Assembly (NCBI RefSeq): GCF_051622035.1
Contig: NC_135367.1
Coordinates: 14,746,501-14,810,500 of the forward strand
Direction: 5' to 3'
DNA: 64,000 bases
DNA from: Arctopsyche grandis
Taxonomy: Eukaryota; Arthropoda; Insecta; Trichoptera; Hydropsychidae
Of this stretch, positions 23,605 to 34,412 are shown in pieces. The notes below the pieces were generated by a model. It ran no database searches, was not told where the DNA came from, and saw only the letters and a list, made by a program, of their open reading frames with translations. Within the stretch, counting starts at the first letter, position 1. Every line of letters begins with the position of its first letter. The position numbers and the translations under genes are program-made.

Positions 23605-23945
23605 AATCAGTAGCTTAGATCAATGGTTAGCATGTAATGTTTTCAATTGTGTGGTTACGGGTTCTATCCCGTATGCTGCTGGCCAGGCCTTGGATATGTG
23701 ACTCCAAGGTCAATCGTTTCCTATCAGAGTTTGCCAAGTTATCTGGTTTCATTAAAACGTTTCAAACAAATTGGCAACCCTGACCTGGCCCTTTCGCGAA
23801 AATTAGAGCTATTCAGCATCTCGATTTTCGCTGATTAGAAAATGCTGCAAAAATTTGTCCATACATGTTGTGTTTAACAAATATGTGAGTACCGTTGTTG
23901 CGTTGCGTTGGAGCAATTGTGGATGATTGATTGAATAAAAATAAA
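23605..23945 (+). mobile_element. tRNA-headed SINE
   Basis: Head with AGATCAATGGTTAGCATGTA and box B GGGTTCTATCCCG. The body GACTCCAAGGTCAATCGTTT and GTTTGCCAAGTTATCTGG follows. The tail GATTGATTGAATAAAAATAA runs up to the solo LTR at 23,950. Confidence 0.88.
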
Positions 23946-23949
23946 ATAT

Positions 23950-24272
23950 TGTTGCGTAGACGTGAAGAGGGGTTTCCAGGATCGGAGAAAAAGGCGCATC
24001 TAGTGTTGTAGAAGTTGTTTATTGGTCTGCACCCGTCGGCTCTCCAGCTCGGAATGCTCTACAGTTCGAGAGCGCTCAATATTTGTAATCGGGCACAATG
24101 CATATACAGATATTCGCGAGATCCTATTGGTTGATGAGTCGCGCGATCTTATTGGCCGTTATACACGACTCCTCTATACGTCGAGGCCATTTTGGCGCGA
24201 GTGCGAGATCAGGTGATCAGGGCTGGTAAGCCATCGGTTCACGAGCGCCACTCACCTAATCTCTACGTTACA
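23950..24272 (-). mobile_element. Solo LTR, 323 bp, target duplication ATAT
   Basis: TGTTGCGTAGACG...CTCTACGTTACA flanked by ATAT (23,946-23,949 and 24,273-24,276). On the minus strand it has ACCAATAAACAAC near the 3' end. It is related to the LTR at 43,302: both begin TGTAACG.AGAGATTAG and share CCTGATCTCGC and GCCTCGACGTAT. It has jumped into or next to the A-rich tail of a SINE. Confidence 0.93.
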
Positions 24273-24549
24273 ATATCATATACACTTCAATAAAATTAAA
24301 AAATATCTGTCCCCAGCGCTAATTCTGATTTTGGATTCGATGTATTCTGATTCCAGCTTTCATTGTGATTTTAGCTTCATTATGATTCTAACTCCCATTT
24401 TAAAACATTTAAATATAAATAAACAAGATTTTTTATGTCTTGACAATTTTGAAATATTTAACAATTAAAATTAATTAAACGAAAACCTATATATATGATA
24501 ATTTGATTTGTTGATAATACATATCACTTCTGGCGAATAAAATAATAAT

Positions 24550-25053
24550 TGTAACGCGACGTTCTCCCGAGTGTCCCTTCAGTTAGTAACGATAGTAATA
24601 CCCATGATTTTACCGCGCCAACGACTATGCTCATCTCGAGCGCTTCGAGATTAGCTCTCTCTACCGCCATCCCCCGCCGAAGAAGGACCTCTCCTGTACA
24701 CGTCTCCACGGGGAGACGGGGCCCAGAGTTCCATCTTGCGCGGCGCCATCTTGCTGAAGAACCGCTGTGAGGTCGAGTGCAGCATCACTCTCTCCCAAGA
24801 GTTCCAGCCAACGTCCTCGTATTGTTCACGCCGTTTCCGGAGAAACATCAGACGCGAGTGGACCGGTCCGAAGCGCAGAGCCAGCTCCCGACCACGAGGA
24901 ATTTGCAGCCAGGAAACTCCCCGACTATATAAACTGTATCCCAAGGTTAGTTCACGTTTCCCTATAGCCCGACCCTTGGAAGAAGAACGACGTATCCGCC
25001 CTCTGGATCTCCCACCGCGAGATCAGATAACGCGCGTAAAACCGTTCGTTACA
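24550..25053 (+). mobile_element. Solo LTR, 504 bp, target duplication TAAT, with TATA box
   Basis: TGTAACGCGACG...CCGTTCGTTACA flanked by TAAT (24,546-24,549 and 25,054-25,057). It is GC-rich compared with its surroundings. TATATAAA at 24,926-24,933 marks the promoter on the plus strand. The overlapping ORFs on both strands (up to 106 codons) are explained by the high GC content. No gag-pol nearby. Confidence 0.93.
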
Positions 25054-25441
25054 TAATGCTTTATATTTTTTTAAACTTTAAATGTTTTGAATGATACCAC
25101 TTGTTCCCGAAGTTTTACAGGGAGTAAAATTTTCAACATCAATAACGTATTAATTGTTTTCAGACAGTTTGAAACACGCAATATGCAACTCAAGATCGTT
25201 AGACTCCAGACAGACAAAGTTCGAATTGGTTTTACGGACTAAAATCATGTTCGCTTACCTTGACCTATCAATTAAATGATTATTTATGATGATACCACGT
25301 GAACTGAATAATGAATAAATAAATAAATAATACACACACACACATTGAGACATCACGCAAAGATTTTCCATTGATAACCGATTTCATTTGTCGTATTATT
25401 GTTCGATTACATTTGATTTTGAGCTTTGGTATAATAAAGTA

Positions 25442-26161
25442 CTATCGTGGACATAAAAAAGCCGCATGATGGCATATTACATTCAATTTGGATTTTTCCC
25501 AGAATTGTCTCGATTGTTTTCATTTTTTTTTGGGTATGGCGCACTTCAGGAACCTGATATTTGAGACACTGCAAGTTTTAAGAGTTCGATAGTTTTTTTT
25601 TATGGACGTCACCGCGCAAACACATCGCAAAAAATGGATAACTCGAAGCAGAAGCGAAAGAGAAAATTGGCAAAACGATGGACATCAAATATCATAGAAT
25701 TGCGTAAAACATTACCGAAATTTGGAAGAATGATATTACGATCTAATATTTAAATTCACTGTACGAATCAACGAATATTGGCGATTATTCAAAATCGAGG
25801 CGGCACTACGAAATATTAAAATATAATATATAGTATAATAATATTTAAAAGTTGTATTATATACAAAAGATCTTTTCCATACCTCACAAGGAATATTAAC
25901 TTTAGAAATCTAACAACAAAAAAGTTGCAAGGCTAGTCTGACCCTCATAAATTACACGGGTTCAACTTCGGCGCAAGTACCGTTAATGACCGCTTCCCAT
26001 TCCAAGATTATCTTGGTAACTATTTCGATTTTTTTTTAAATTGAAGTTTATTGATAAATCTTCAAACCCCATTTACAAATTCTTTGAAAATTACAATACC
26101 GAACAGAATTAAAAAAAAATGTCAAAAAAGATCGAGTGCGGCTTTTTTATGTCCACGACTG
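25442..26161. mobile_element. Tc1/mariner-like element, degenerate, about 720 bp
   Basis: The left end CGTGGACATAAAAAAGCCGC (from 25,446) and the inverse at the right end (GCGGCTTTTTTATGTCCACG, about 26,138-26,157) form TIRs bounded by TA at 25,440-25,441 and 26,162-26,163. The interior holds only fragments, such as ATGGATAACTCGAAGCAGAA at 25,634, without an intact transposase. Confidence 0.85.
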
Positions 26162-26184
26162 TATCGTATCTGTGTATACTTGAA

Positions 26185-26480
26185 CTTTTCTTTTGAAGAC
26201 GCCTTCATCCAATGTTGGATGAAGGCCTCTTCAAACGATTGTGTTTTGCGCAACTCTCATCCATCACATCCTAAACATTTCTATTTTCGTCCACTCATCT
26301 TCTTTCACTCTTTTACATCCTCTCGGGTACCATTTCAGCACTTCATTTGTACGCTTTTCGTCCATTCTTCTAGCTACGTGACCCGCCCATTGCCATTTCA
26401 AACTCTTCTCTCTCTCTACTATGTATATCAACTACTCTTTTCATAATTCTCACCCACGTATTCCGTTTTTTATTCATCTT
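26185..26480 (-). mobile_element. RTE-clade LINE 3' fragment, older copy
   Basis: Parallel to 26,520-27,178 but more diverged: the minus strand reads the same C-terminal reverse-transcriptase-ORF tail (a WAGHVARR-like piece, EWYPRE-like piece, and the final block ending at the ATCCAACATTGG region). Frameshifts and stops are present. Confidence 0.8.
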
Positions 26481-26519
26481 GTATAATAAGAATATATTCA
26501 ATTACAGGTTATACTATAT

Positions 26520-27178
26520 CATCATCATCATCATAATTTACAGCCATTCGCCATCCACTGCTGGATGAAGGCCTCTCCAACACGCTTCCACTCGTCTCTG
26601 TTTTGCGCAACACTCGTCCATCTCACTTCGCACATTTTCCTAATTTCGTTCACCCATCTTCCTTCCTTGCGGTCTTCCTTTTACCCTTTTGTATTCTCTC
26701 GGGTACCATTCAAGCACTTCTTTTGTCCACCTTTCGTCCATCTTCCTAGCTAAGTGACCCGCCCATTGCCATTTAAATCTCTTCACTCTATCCACTATGT
26801 CCACTACCCTTGTCATACTTCTCACCCACGTGTTCTGCTATCTGTCTTTCCTCGTTATGCCAAGCATATAGCGTTCCATACTTCTTTGAGTGCATTGGAT
26901 TTTATATAGCATCTTGGCGTTCAGTGTCCAAGTTTCACATCCATACGTCATCACTGGCAAAACGCATTGATCAAAGATCTTTTTCTTCAGGCAGAGTGGC
27001 ATTTTTGATTTGAAAACAGCATTCATCCGTCCAAATGCACTCCATCCTAATTTCATACGTCTCTTTATCTCCTCATCTTAAATACCAGACATGTCAATTA
27101 TTTGACCTAAATATAAATAATTATTTAATACTTCTACTGGTTTATCGTCTAATGGGATGCTATCAGGCATGAAATGTT
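26520..27178 (-). mobile_element. RTE-clade LINE, 5'-truncated ORF2 C-terminus, inactive
   Basis: The minus-strand translation gives NNYLYLGQIID, EIKRRMKLGWSAFGRMN, CVLPVMTYGCETWTLN, ERYMLGITRKDR and KWQWAGHLARKMD..RWTKEVLEWYPRE. This is the region just downstream of the RT domain in RTE elements. It has a stop near 27,078 and frameshifts near 26,830 and 26,660. The 3' end carries a TGA-type microsatellite tail (ATCATCATCATCAT on the plus strand at 26,520), as expected for RTE. Confidence 0.92.
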
Positions 27179-27179
27179 A

Positions 27180-28020
27180 TATGAATGTATATACCTACAG
27201 CGAGAGAAATTTTCTTGTATAAAATATTAAAATTGATGTGAAGTTATGGAATTGATTGCAAGCAATGAAATCGTGCAGCGAAAAATAAAATGTAGCGATT
27301 TTTCCACGTCAATGATGGGTGTATAGGAAAGTGAAGAGAGCTAAGCACAACGAATTTCCTACGTTTGTACGTGAGCAAGGCACCACAGCGTGTTTATAAA
27401 TTACCTCGAGTGTGGGGGGGGGGTGAGACTTCAGGTTTTGGGGTGGTTCGGTGGGTGGACGATTCGAACCAACTAGGAATGGTTCTCAAACTTTTCCAGT
27501 TCACGAACCAATGGAATTAGCCAGTTAGAGTTTGGGCAAACTCGACCAAACTAGAGGGTCGCCCAACTTAACAATAAGACGCGTTAACGACGTTACTACT
27601 ATACTGTAACATAATATAATCGGATACAAAATATGCCTGTATACAAATTCATGTATATACCATTGGTATGCTGTCGTATGGAATATTGCATATTAGGTGT
27701 GTTTTAGGTCCTGAAAATAAGCATCTATTTAATGTAATTTTACTTAAAATACACAATCAAACTGTTAAATATGTATATATCAACGTTGAAATTTTTTATC
27801 AACTATTCCAAGATTATAAGTTTTGAAAAGTGTTTATAGAGTGGTTTGAAAAAGAATGTGTTCAGCGATCTGAAGTAGGATTTCTTTAACAATTTGAAGT
27901 GATTTTTGAACAGTTTGCAGCGATTTGAAGTAGTTCTCCAGGGATTTGAAAGCATGTTGTTTCAACAGTTTAAAGAAGACTTTTAGACATTAGTGGTTTA
28001 AATATGTTCAAATATTTATC
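27180..28020. other. Intergenic DNA, no gene seen
   Basis: AT-rich, with a G run at about 27,414 and a loose repeat of GATTTGAAGT/TTTGAAG phrases at about 27,840-27,980. No coding or element signature recognised. Confidence 0.5.
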
Positions 28021-28028
28021 ATTAAAGG

Positions 28029-28103
28029 CAGTGGCGTGCGCTGAAATTCTCTCTCTTTTTGTTTTACAGACTTACTTAATGTGAATTTCAGCGCACGCCA
28101 CTG
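28029..28103. mobile_element. 75-bp hAT MITE with 8-bp target duplication ATTAAAGG
   Basis: CAGTGGCGTGCGCTGAAATT at the left and its inverse at the right; flanks ATTAAAGG at 28,021-28,028 and 28,104-28,111 match exactly. It is nearly all TIR, with a short CTCTCTTTTTGTTTTACAG interior. The same TIR bounds the element at 56,252-56,421. Confidence 0.95.
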
Positions 28104-28111
28104 ATTAAAGG

Positions 28112-29300
28112 TAATACATGTCGACGAAGACTAATCAAATTTGATTGCACGAGCTTCAACTAAAAACATAGATAAAGTAAAAAATGTTTTAAATTTGATA
28201 ATCTTCAAAAATTCATGTCACATTTCACATGACGCATTTTGCACATGTTTAATTTTTATATATCATGTTGAGTTTTAAGAGTTGAGAATAAAGCTCGCAA
28301 ATTTTGCATTATTAAACAAAAAACAAACATTTTTAACTGGACGAGTGGCGACCAGCACAGTGTCTAGCGGATTTTTTCTTAGCAAAGTAAAACAAGTGTA
28401 TGAAGATTATTTTCTAACCATCAACTTTGAACCCGCATAAGTGGTTAATATAATCAACGCATAACAATATGTAAAACAACGATGGTAAAATTGGTCTGAC
28501 GTCATCAGTTTATCTATTAATTCCAACCACAATATATTGCAAGAACGATTGTTAACAAAATTACTAAATAGCAAGTTGAGACTTTCGTAAGATACGAGTC
28601 TGTTCAAATATTGAATAGAATTCGATATGAAATTATTGTATGTATGTGCCTCTGTTGCGTATCGACAATGTGCCAAAAGTCACACGTTTGTTTGATACAC
28701 GAACGTAACATTGAAAGTTACACCAGTGTCACTTATCGTCTATCGTATAATGAAATATGGAGGTATTATTTTTGAAATGCCTTCAATAATATCGACCGTT
28801 CTAATTCAATTACGGAAAAGGGCCATTGTTTGAAATTGTGATGCGGTAAGTGGTCGGACGACGTTTGTAAAATTTGTTGCGTAACAAAATATAATACAAT
28901 ATACTTATAAGAGTCTTATAAGAAAAATTAGACTTCGAAAAGAAGTAACTGTAAGTAAATTAAATAAAGTGCGCAAAATTTTCTTAGGCTATAATATAAT
29001 TATTTTAATTGAAAATGTGACAAATTGAGGAACTCTATTTTACGAACGTCAACATTCAAGTTTCAACATTTCAAAAGACACACCACACCGGTTATAAATA
29101 TCAACTGATATATTATATCTACACCATTATAATATTTAATGCTTTGTAAAATAACTTTACAACTAATAAAATTCATAATAGTAGTGGCGGGGTATAAAAA
29201 ACTATATAGATAACGAAAAGTGATGCAAAATAATAATATAACATGTTAAGTGAAAATTTTTAGAAAAATGAAAATATAAAACCTAGACAATTACTTTGTA
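28112..29300. other. Intergenic AT-rich DNA, no gene seen
   Basis: Short ORFs only (for example 28,407-28,676, minus) with no recognisable motifs; no repeats placed. Confidence 0.5.
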
Positions 29301-29447
29301 TATGTGCCCATAATTATGAAAGTGGTCCAAGTCAAGAAAAATAATTTTTTTTAATCAATTACATATTACAATATAACCGATATTAAACAATATAATCGAC
29401 TTTTTTTTCTTGACTTAGACCACTTTCATAATTATGGGCACATATAT
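29301..29447. mobile_element. Palindromic MITE, about 146 bp
   Basis: ATGTGCCCATAATTATGAAA at 29,302 and its inverse ending near 29,443 extend over about 42 bp per arm with one or two changes, including AAGTCAAGAAAAA / TTTTTTCTTGACTT. Flanking TA dinucleotides suggest a TA target. No ORF. Confidence 0.85.
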
Positions 29448-29459
29448 GTATACTATATA

Positions 29460-30093
29460 TACGGTGAGAGTAAATAAATGGTAAAGGGCAGGTCACGTAG
29501 CTAGAAGAACGGACTATATAACGAAGTAAGTGCTCGAATGGTATCCGAGAGAATGTAAAACGGTGCAAGGAAGACCACAGGTGAAGGGTTCGGGATTATA
29601 CATATGTATAATCCCGTTGATTATTTTACACATAAAAGCATTTATAAATACCACCAATTAAAAAAATAATTGTAACTACAAAAATCCTTATTAATACGAA
29701 GACATAAAAAAATTCTTTAATTAAGTTGGTACTTCGTGAATACATAGGATAATGTGTAAATTCATCACGACACGTTTTATTGAATTTTGGATTAATTTTG
29801 CATGTAAAAAATAACGTTTTTATATGTACGAATGCGTGAGCGTGAGCGTTTTATCTGTAAGTATAATGTGCGTGAGCGTCTTGTCGCGTGAGCTTTATGT
29901 CGGGCGCGTTGTGTCGCTGAGTGTTATGTACGTGAGCGTTCTGTCATGACACCACAGGGGAGATGGGTGGATGAAATCAGAAAAAAATGTGGAATGAGAT
30001 GGATGAGACGTGCTCAACACAGACACGAATAGAAGCGTGTTGGAGAGGTCTTCATCCAGCAGTGGAAGGCGAATGGCTGTAAATGATGATGTA
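29460..30093 (+). mobile_element. RTE-clade LINE 3' fragment interrupted by a fold-back element
   Basis: 29,480-29,580 and 29,958-30,093 read as one LINE 3' end when the insert at 29,581-29,952 and one CACAG copy are removed. The join GGAAGACCACAG / GGGAGATGGGTGG aligns with the copy at 26,520-27,178. It ends at AATGGCTGTAAATGATGATG. Non-functional. Confidence 0.88.
29581..29952. mobile_element. CGCTCACG-type fold-back element, 372 bp, target duplication CACAG
   Basis: It has the family right end (GTGAGCGTTTTATCTGTAAG, CGTGAGCGTCTTGTCGCGTG, GTACGTGAGCGTTCTGTCAT) and the AT-rich interior (TAATGTGTAAATTCATCACG shared with 62,363). The left arm is lost or replaced. CACAG flanks both sides (29,576-29,580 and 29,953-29,957), and the interrupted LINE confirms the boundaries. 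Confidence 0.88.
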
Positions 30094-31816
30094 TATAATA
30101 TTTTGAAGTAGAATATATCAAGAGCTTTTTTGAATTTTTGTATTTGTTGTGAGCATTTTGTTCAGTATTACTAACTTTCTGCTTTCATATTGTATGGGAA
30201 TACTTGTGATCCTGTGCTTTTCCTGTGGATTGGATACTTTTTGCAGAACTACATTAAAATATAGCATTATATGCACATTTTTTTCGGAGCTGAAGTACTT
30301 TTCAATAAGTTGAGAATCAACTCATACAAATCGGCCTAAATAACAATGAACGATAAGCATTTTGTGTCATCGTAAATATTTAGGTGGAGTCACTGACGTG
30401 AAAATTGTATAGTGGCTACCCAAATTAGTTTCTAAAAAATACTTGCAAAAGTATGAGAGCTACATACTATAAAAGAGTTGTATTTTTAGTTAAAATTTGT
30501 GGGAATACACTTGAATTAAAATTTAGCGTGAAAAACACTAAAAGACAAAGCTGACAGTATATTTTAGTATACATAAAACAGAATAGGATATACTTTGAAA
30601 TCTGAATTTGAAGGGTCGCGAACCTTCGGTTGACGAGTTGCTCGTCAACTTGTATCAAGAGAGGAAGAGCGAGTGTCATTATGCCCCAGGCTCCCCGTGA
30701 AAATTGGATCGTTTGTAGGCGCCATTCGCACAGCCTGCGGTTCCCCCACCCCCTATTTCATCCACACGATCGTAAGTTACGCAAAATTGTTTGCATTACA
30801 ACGTAAAATCGTATATGTACATATAGCAAATACCTACATATATTGATTCAATTAACGACGCGAGAGATCGAATGAATTGTTTCAGACCGAAGAAAAATTC
30901 GAATGGAAACACACCGATTTTGAAACACAATCTTTCAATACTTATTTATACATTTGTTACGAATGTAATTTTTGTTCTAATAGCATTAAAACAAACCGAT
31001 TACTCTAAAACTGAAATTAAAAATACAATACGACATCTCATATATACTCGTAATATATGTATATAAAAACGGAAGTGATGTACATGTTTGATAAAAAAAA
31101 AAAATTAGAATACTAGGAGTATACGTTATGCATAGGGATGTGGCGTGACGATCAATCGTGTCGAGGAGTCGCCGGGAAGGGGGGGGGGGGGAGCGTCTGA
31201 CATGTGCTCCTGATGTTGAGCGAGTTGGAACGGGTGGCGTCAGCGTTAGATGCGCTGTACGGGAGCGTACACACGTACACACATCCACGAAGACACACAC
31301 ACATTCATCATTTCTAACGAGTGAATGGGTTGGATAGGCGAGCGTTGTAATGCGCGCATTCAACTGTTTACTATAAATACGTACGTACAGGCCTGTAAAT
31401 TACCTTACATTATATTTATATATGTACATATAGCATATAACTTTATTTTATTTCGTGTATCGATTCCTTTCCATCCGTTGCCATCCGTGGAAATCAACGG
31501 GCACAAAGCTAGTTTTAAATATTTACTAACGATGTTGAACGAACGTTTTTAGGTTAAAATTTATTTTTAGTATTGGGCGTAAACGAATATCTATAAAAAA
31601 TTTAAAGCAATGTTTGACCCTTTCCGCTCGGAATTTATTTCCAGTCAGAGTATTGCCAGCTTGGAGTTAATTTAACGATACTTCGATTTCCAAATATGAG
31701 AAATAAGTTTTGAAAATATAGCCCCATTTTCAAAAACTTTATAAATTTCTATCGATGAAGCAGTTATGCAAAATGGAATAAAACCAAAAAGAACTTAATT
31801 TAATTTAATTTTGTAG
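30094..31816. other. Intergenic DNA with a GC-richer patch
   Basis: No gene recognised. A perfect GTTGACGAG-TTG-CTCGTCAAC hairpin is at about 30,632-30,652. A GC-rich stretch at about 31,130-31,340 with a G run looks like a promoter-like or CpG-rich patch. A dispersed tail phrase ending AATCAACGGGCACAA at about 31,490 also occurs at about 36,930 and in inverse near 41,430. Confidence 0.4.
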
Positions 31817-31824
31817 TTACTTAT

Positions 31825-32364
31825 TAGGGTTTCTGACCCGGGTCGACCCGGGACAAACATTCCCGGGAATTCACGGAATTTTTGTTGTCCCGTGTCCCGG
31901 GAATTCTTATCTCTAATCCCGGGAAATGGATTTAAACAAATAAAAAAAAAAAAACGAATATACAACATTTTCAAGACTGCGCGAAGGCAAATAATAAATC
32001 AAATACACAAAGAATCGTTAAATATTATCAACTTTGACTGAAACTGAAAGACTTTTTTCCATTGCTGAAAATTTTTGTACCAAATCTAGAAATAGGCTTT
32101 CGGATTCTCATTTAAATATTTTAGTATTATTTAAATAAGTTTACTTTTATAATTAGATTTTTTCCAGTTAATAGGTATATTATGAATTGTTTACTTTTTT
32201 TATATTTTGTAAATAAATATTTTTTTTATTAATAAAAAAATATATTAAACTGAAAAAAAAAATCTTTTTTAAATGTGTCCCGGGATCCCGGGAATCCCGG
32301 GAACGCATCCCGAGTCCGTCCCGTGTCCCGGGAATTGAAAAAGTCCGGGAATACAGAAACCCTA
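31825..32364 (+). mobile_element. hAT transposon remnant, 540 bp, target duplication TTACTTAT
   Basis: TIRs TAGGGTTTCTG / CAGAAACCCTA, with exact 8-bp flanks TTACTTAT at 31,817-31,824 and 32,365-32,372. Both subterminal regions are rich in CCCGGG repeats. The interior keeps the end of the transposase gene (32,031-32,138). Confidence 0.95.
32031..32138 (+). pseudogene. hAT transposase C-terminal dimerisation (hATC) remnant
   Basis: A 35-codon open stretch ending in TAA reads TLTETERLFSIAENF, then TKSRNRLSDSHLNILVLF. It matches the hATC pattern (SxERLFS...R.RLs...hh.L). The rest of the transposase is gone, so this is an internally deleted derivative of an autonomous hAT element. Confidence 0.85.
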
Positions 32365-32372
32365 TTACTTAT

Positions 32373-33540
32373 ACATATATTGCGCGGCAAGTTTCCGGAA
32401 ACCCGTTATTTAATCTAAAAATTCATATAACTTTTATCAAAATTTATACAAATCTTGAAAAATTTAATGAACTTTCATTTAATATTGCCTTGGACGAAAA
32501 AAAATCTATAAACATATATATTTTCAAAATAATTTTATTGAAAAAAAATTGAAAACCCGTTGTTCTAAAATTGGGGTGACACCACTGTATATATACGACT
32601 AACTTTCGGTAACACTTCGTCTACTTGGACAGTTAATGGTTTTTTTGATTCCCCAGAGATCGTTCACTAAATACAAATACAAACTTTTGAAGTTTCGTAT
32701 ATGTATTCCCGAAACCTTCCTCTCAGCAACATTATCCCCTCTTTTGAACTAACTTAATTATCCTACATTTTCCGCACGATTAAGTTGATATCATCATGCG
32801 AGTGTTTAAAGTCACGCGTTATCTGTATGTGTCAACTGTCATATAAATTATGAATTTTTAATAGTACTAATGACAAATTTGCGTCATTGTCTAGTCATGT
32901 AGTTTAAAAATTTCATTTAGTTATTCAAATCGTAATTTTAATTTGAAAAGTATAATTTACCATTTCTTCCATATGCAAAAGAGTGCGTTTAAAAGTAATA
33001 TAAATATGTATATCTATATGTTTGCTTACACAAACGCACTTATGTACGTACGTATACTGTATATTCGTATAGGTAAAGTTAAATATCGACTATTTTGCAG
33101 AGGTGGGCAACCTGTTGCTAGTGCGACACTTCTCAGATGACTAACACAGCTTTTAAGCTCAACCGCATGCCACATCTTTTTTTTATTTCAACTAAAATCG
33201 TATCGAAACTGGTCGTCAGTGTTCTAATTGATTTTTTTTTATAAAAGTAGAGATGTTTAATGTCAAATATACATACAAACATATGTATATGTACACGAAC
33301 ATACATATATTATCCAGTACTGCACGTCAAAAGCTCGGCACAACAGGACTGCATGGTAAAGACTATAGGTATGTTCATACTATACAGCACCGCTCGTTTT
33401 CGGCACATTTTTTCTTGTTCAAGTGCGAGGCAAAATCAGCTTAAATATATGTACATAACAAATATAACGATACGGCATAATATTTCTGGTGTTGTATAAT
33501 CGAGTCGCTATTGTCACAATATGACGTTTTCGAAAATATT
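32373..33540. other. Intergenic AT-rich DNA, no gene seen
   Basis: Only short ORFs without recognisable motifs and ATGTACATAC-type simple sequence. Confidence 0.5.
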
Positions 33541-33680
33541 CATTTATTCATTTTAAAGTTCAGACCATTGTGGCATTACAGGAATTCCTAATGCGCCACA
33601 ATGGTCAAAAATATAACACAAAAAAAATAACAATTAAACATAAATTAATACATAGCAAAAATAATATACTAATCAATTAT
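33541..33680 (-). mobile_element. SINE 3' fragment with perfect 12-bp hairpin
   Basis: GACCATTGTGGC (33,563-33,574) and GCCACAATGGTC (33,595-33,606) pair perfectly. Read on the minus strand the loop is GCATTAGGAATTCCTGTAAT, like other copies. An AAATGAATAAATG tail follows. The 5' part is missing. Confidence 0.85.
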
Positions 33681-33904
33681 ACATAAAAAAAATACATTTC
33701 AGCAGCATGACATCACAGCACTTTCGTTAGTACGGGTGCATTCCCCAATATGACGTCACCTCATGCGTAAATATATTTTAAAATAATATTGGTTCTGCTC
33801 GATACATTTCGATGACATGTACTGCTGTATAATATAAATAGATCGTGTCCGTTACTGCTGTTTCGGTACGCCACGTACACATTACGGAAGATATGAATGT
33901 GTCC

Positions 33905-34412
33905 ATATCAGCAGCATGGACTAATGGTTAGCATATCTTGCTATGGTCAGTGTGGTTACGAGTTCAAGTTAAACTTTTTGCTGCTGGCTAGACCTTTGTT
34001 TGTGACCAGGTCGGTTGTTTCCTGCCAGAGTTTGCCAATTTTTCCGATTTTCATTATTGAAACGATTCCTGCAAAATTGGCTTTCCATCTCCATTTCTCT
34101 CTCAAAATTTTGAGTTATTATGTTATATCGAATATTATGTTATATTCGCCGGGTTTCTCTCCATAGATGTCTCTGTGGATGATTATTGTCTTAAAATTCG
34201 TAGAGTTGTATAAATATTTGTTGATCGTATTGTATACGATGTTTGCAATGCACATTGCTATAATTGACCAGTCATGTATAATTTCGAATTATGCAATAAT
34301 TATGTATTAATATATAATTTGGTGTTTCTTAATCTGTATAGTACACTCGTCGCTTTGGAGCGATCTGTAATGACAAGTGTACATAGATTGATTGAATAAA
34401 ATAAAAATGGTT
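33905..34412 (+). mobile_element. tRNA-headed SINE, full length
   Basis: Head with GGACTAATGGTTAGCATATC and box B-like ACGAGTTCAAGTT. Body GTTTGCCAATTTTTCCG, TTGAAACGATTCCTG. The 3' hairpin is GTACACTCGTC (34,341-34,351) / GACAAGTGTAC (34,372-34,382) with one mismatch. The tail is GATTGATTGAATAAAATAAA. Hairpin and tail match those at 17,802-17,870. Confidence 0.92.

Noticed and set aside
24524..25056. GC-rich ORFs on both strands, looking like a small gene
   Set aside because: The stretch has TG...CA ends, a TATA box and an exact TAAT duplication, so it is a solo LTR.
26640..27056. Reverse-transcriptase-like ORFs as an active LINE
   Set aside because: The copy is 5'-truncated, has a stop and at least two frameshifts, and lacks endonuclease and RT catalytic regions.
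33897..34166. 89-codon plus-strand ORF
   Set aside because: It lies entirely within a SINE head and body.
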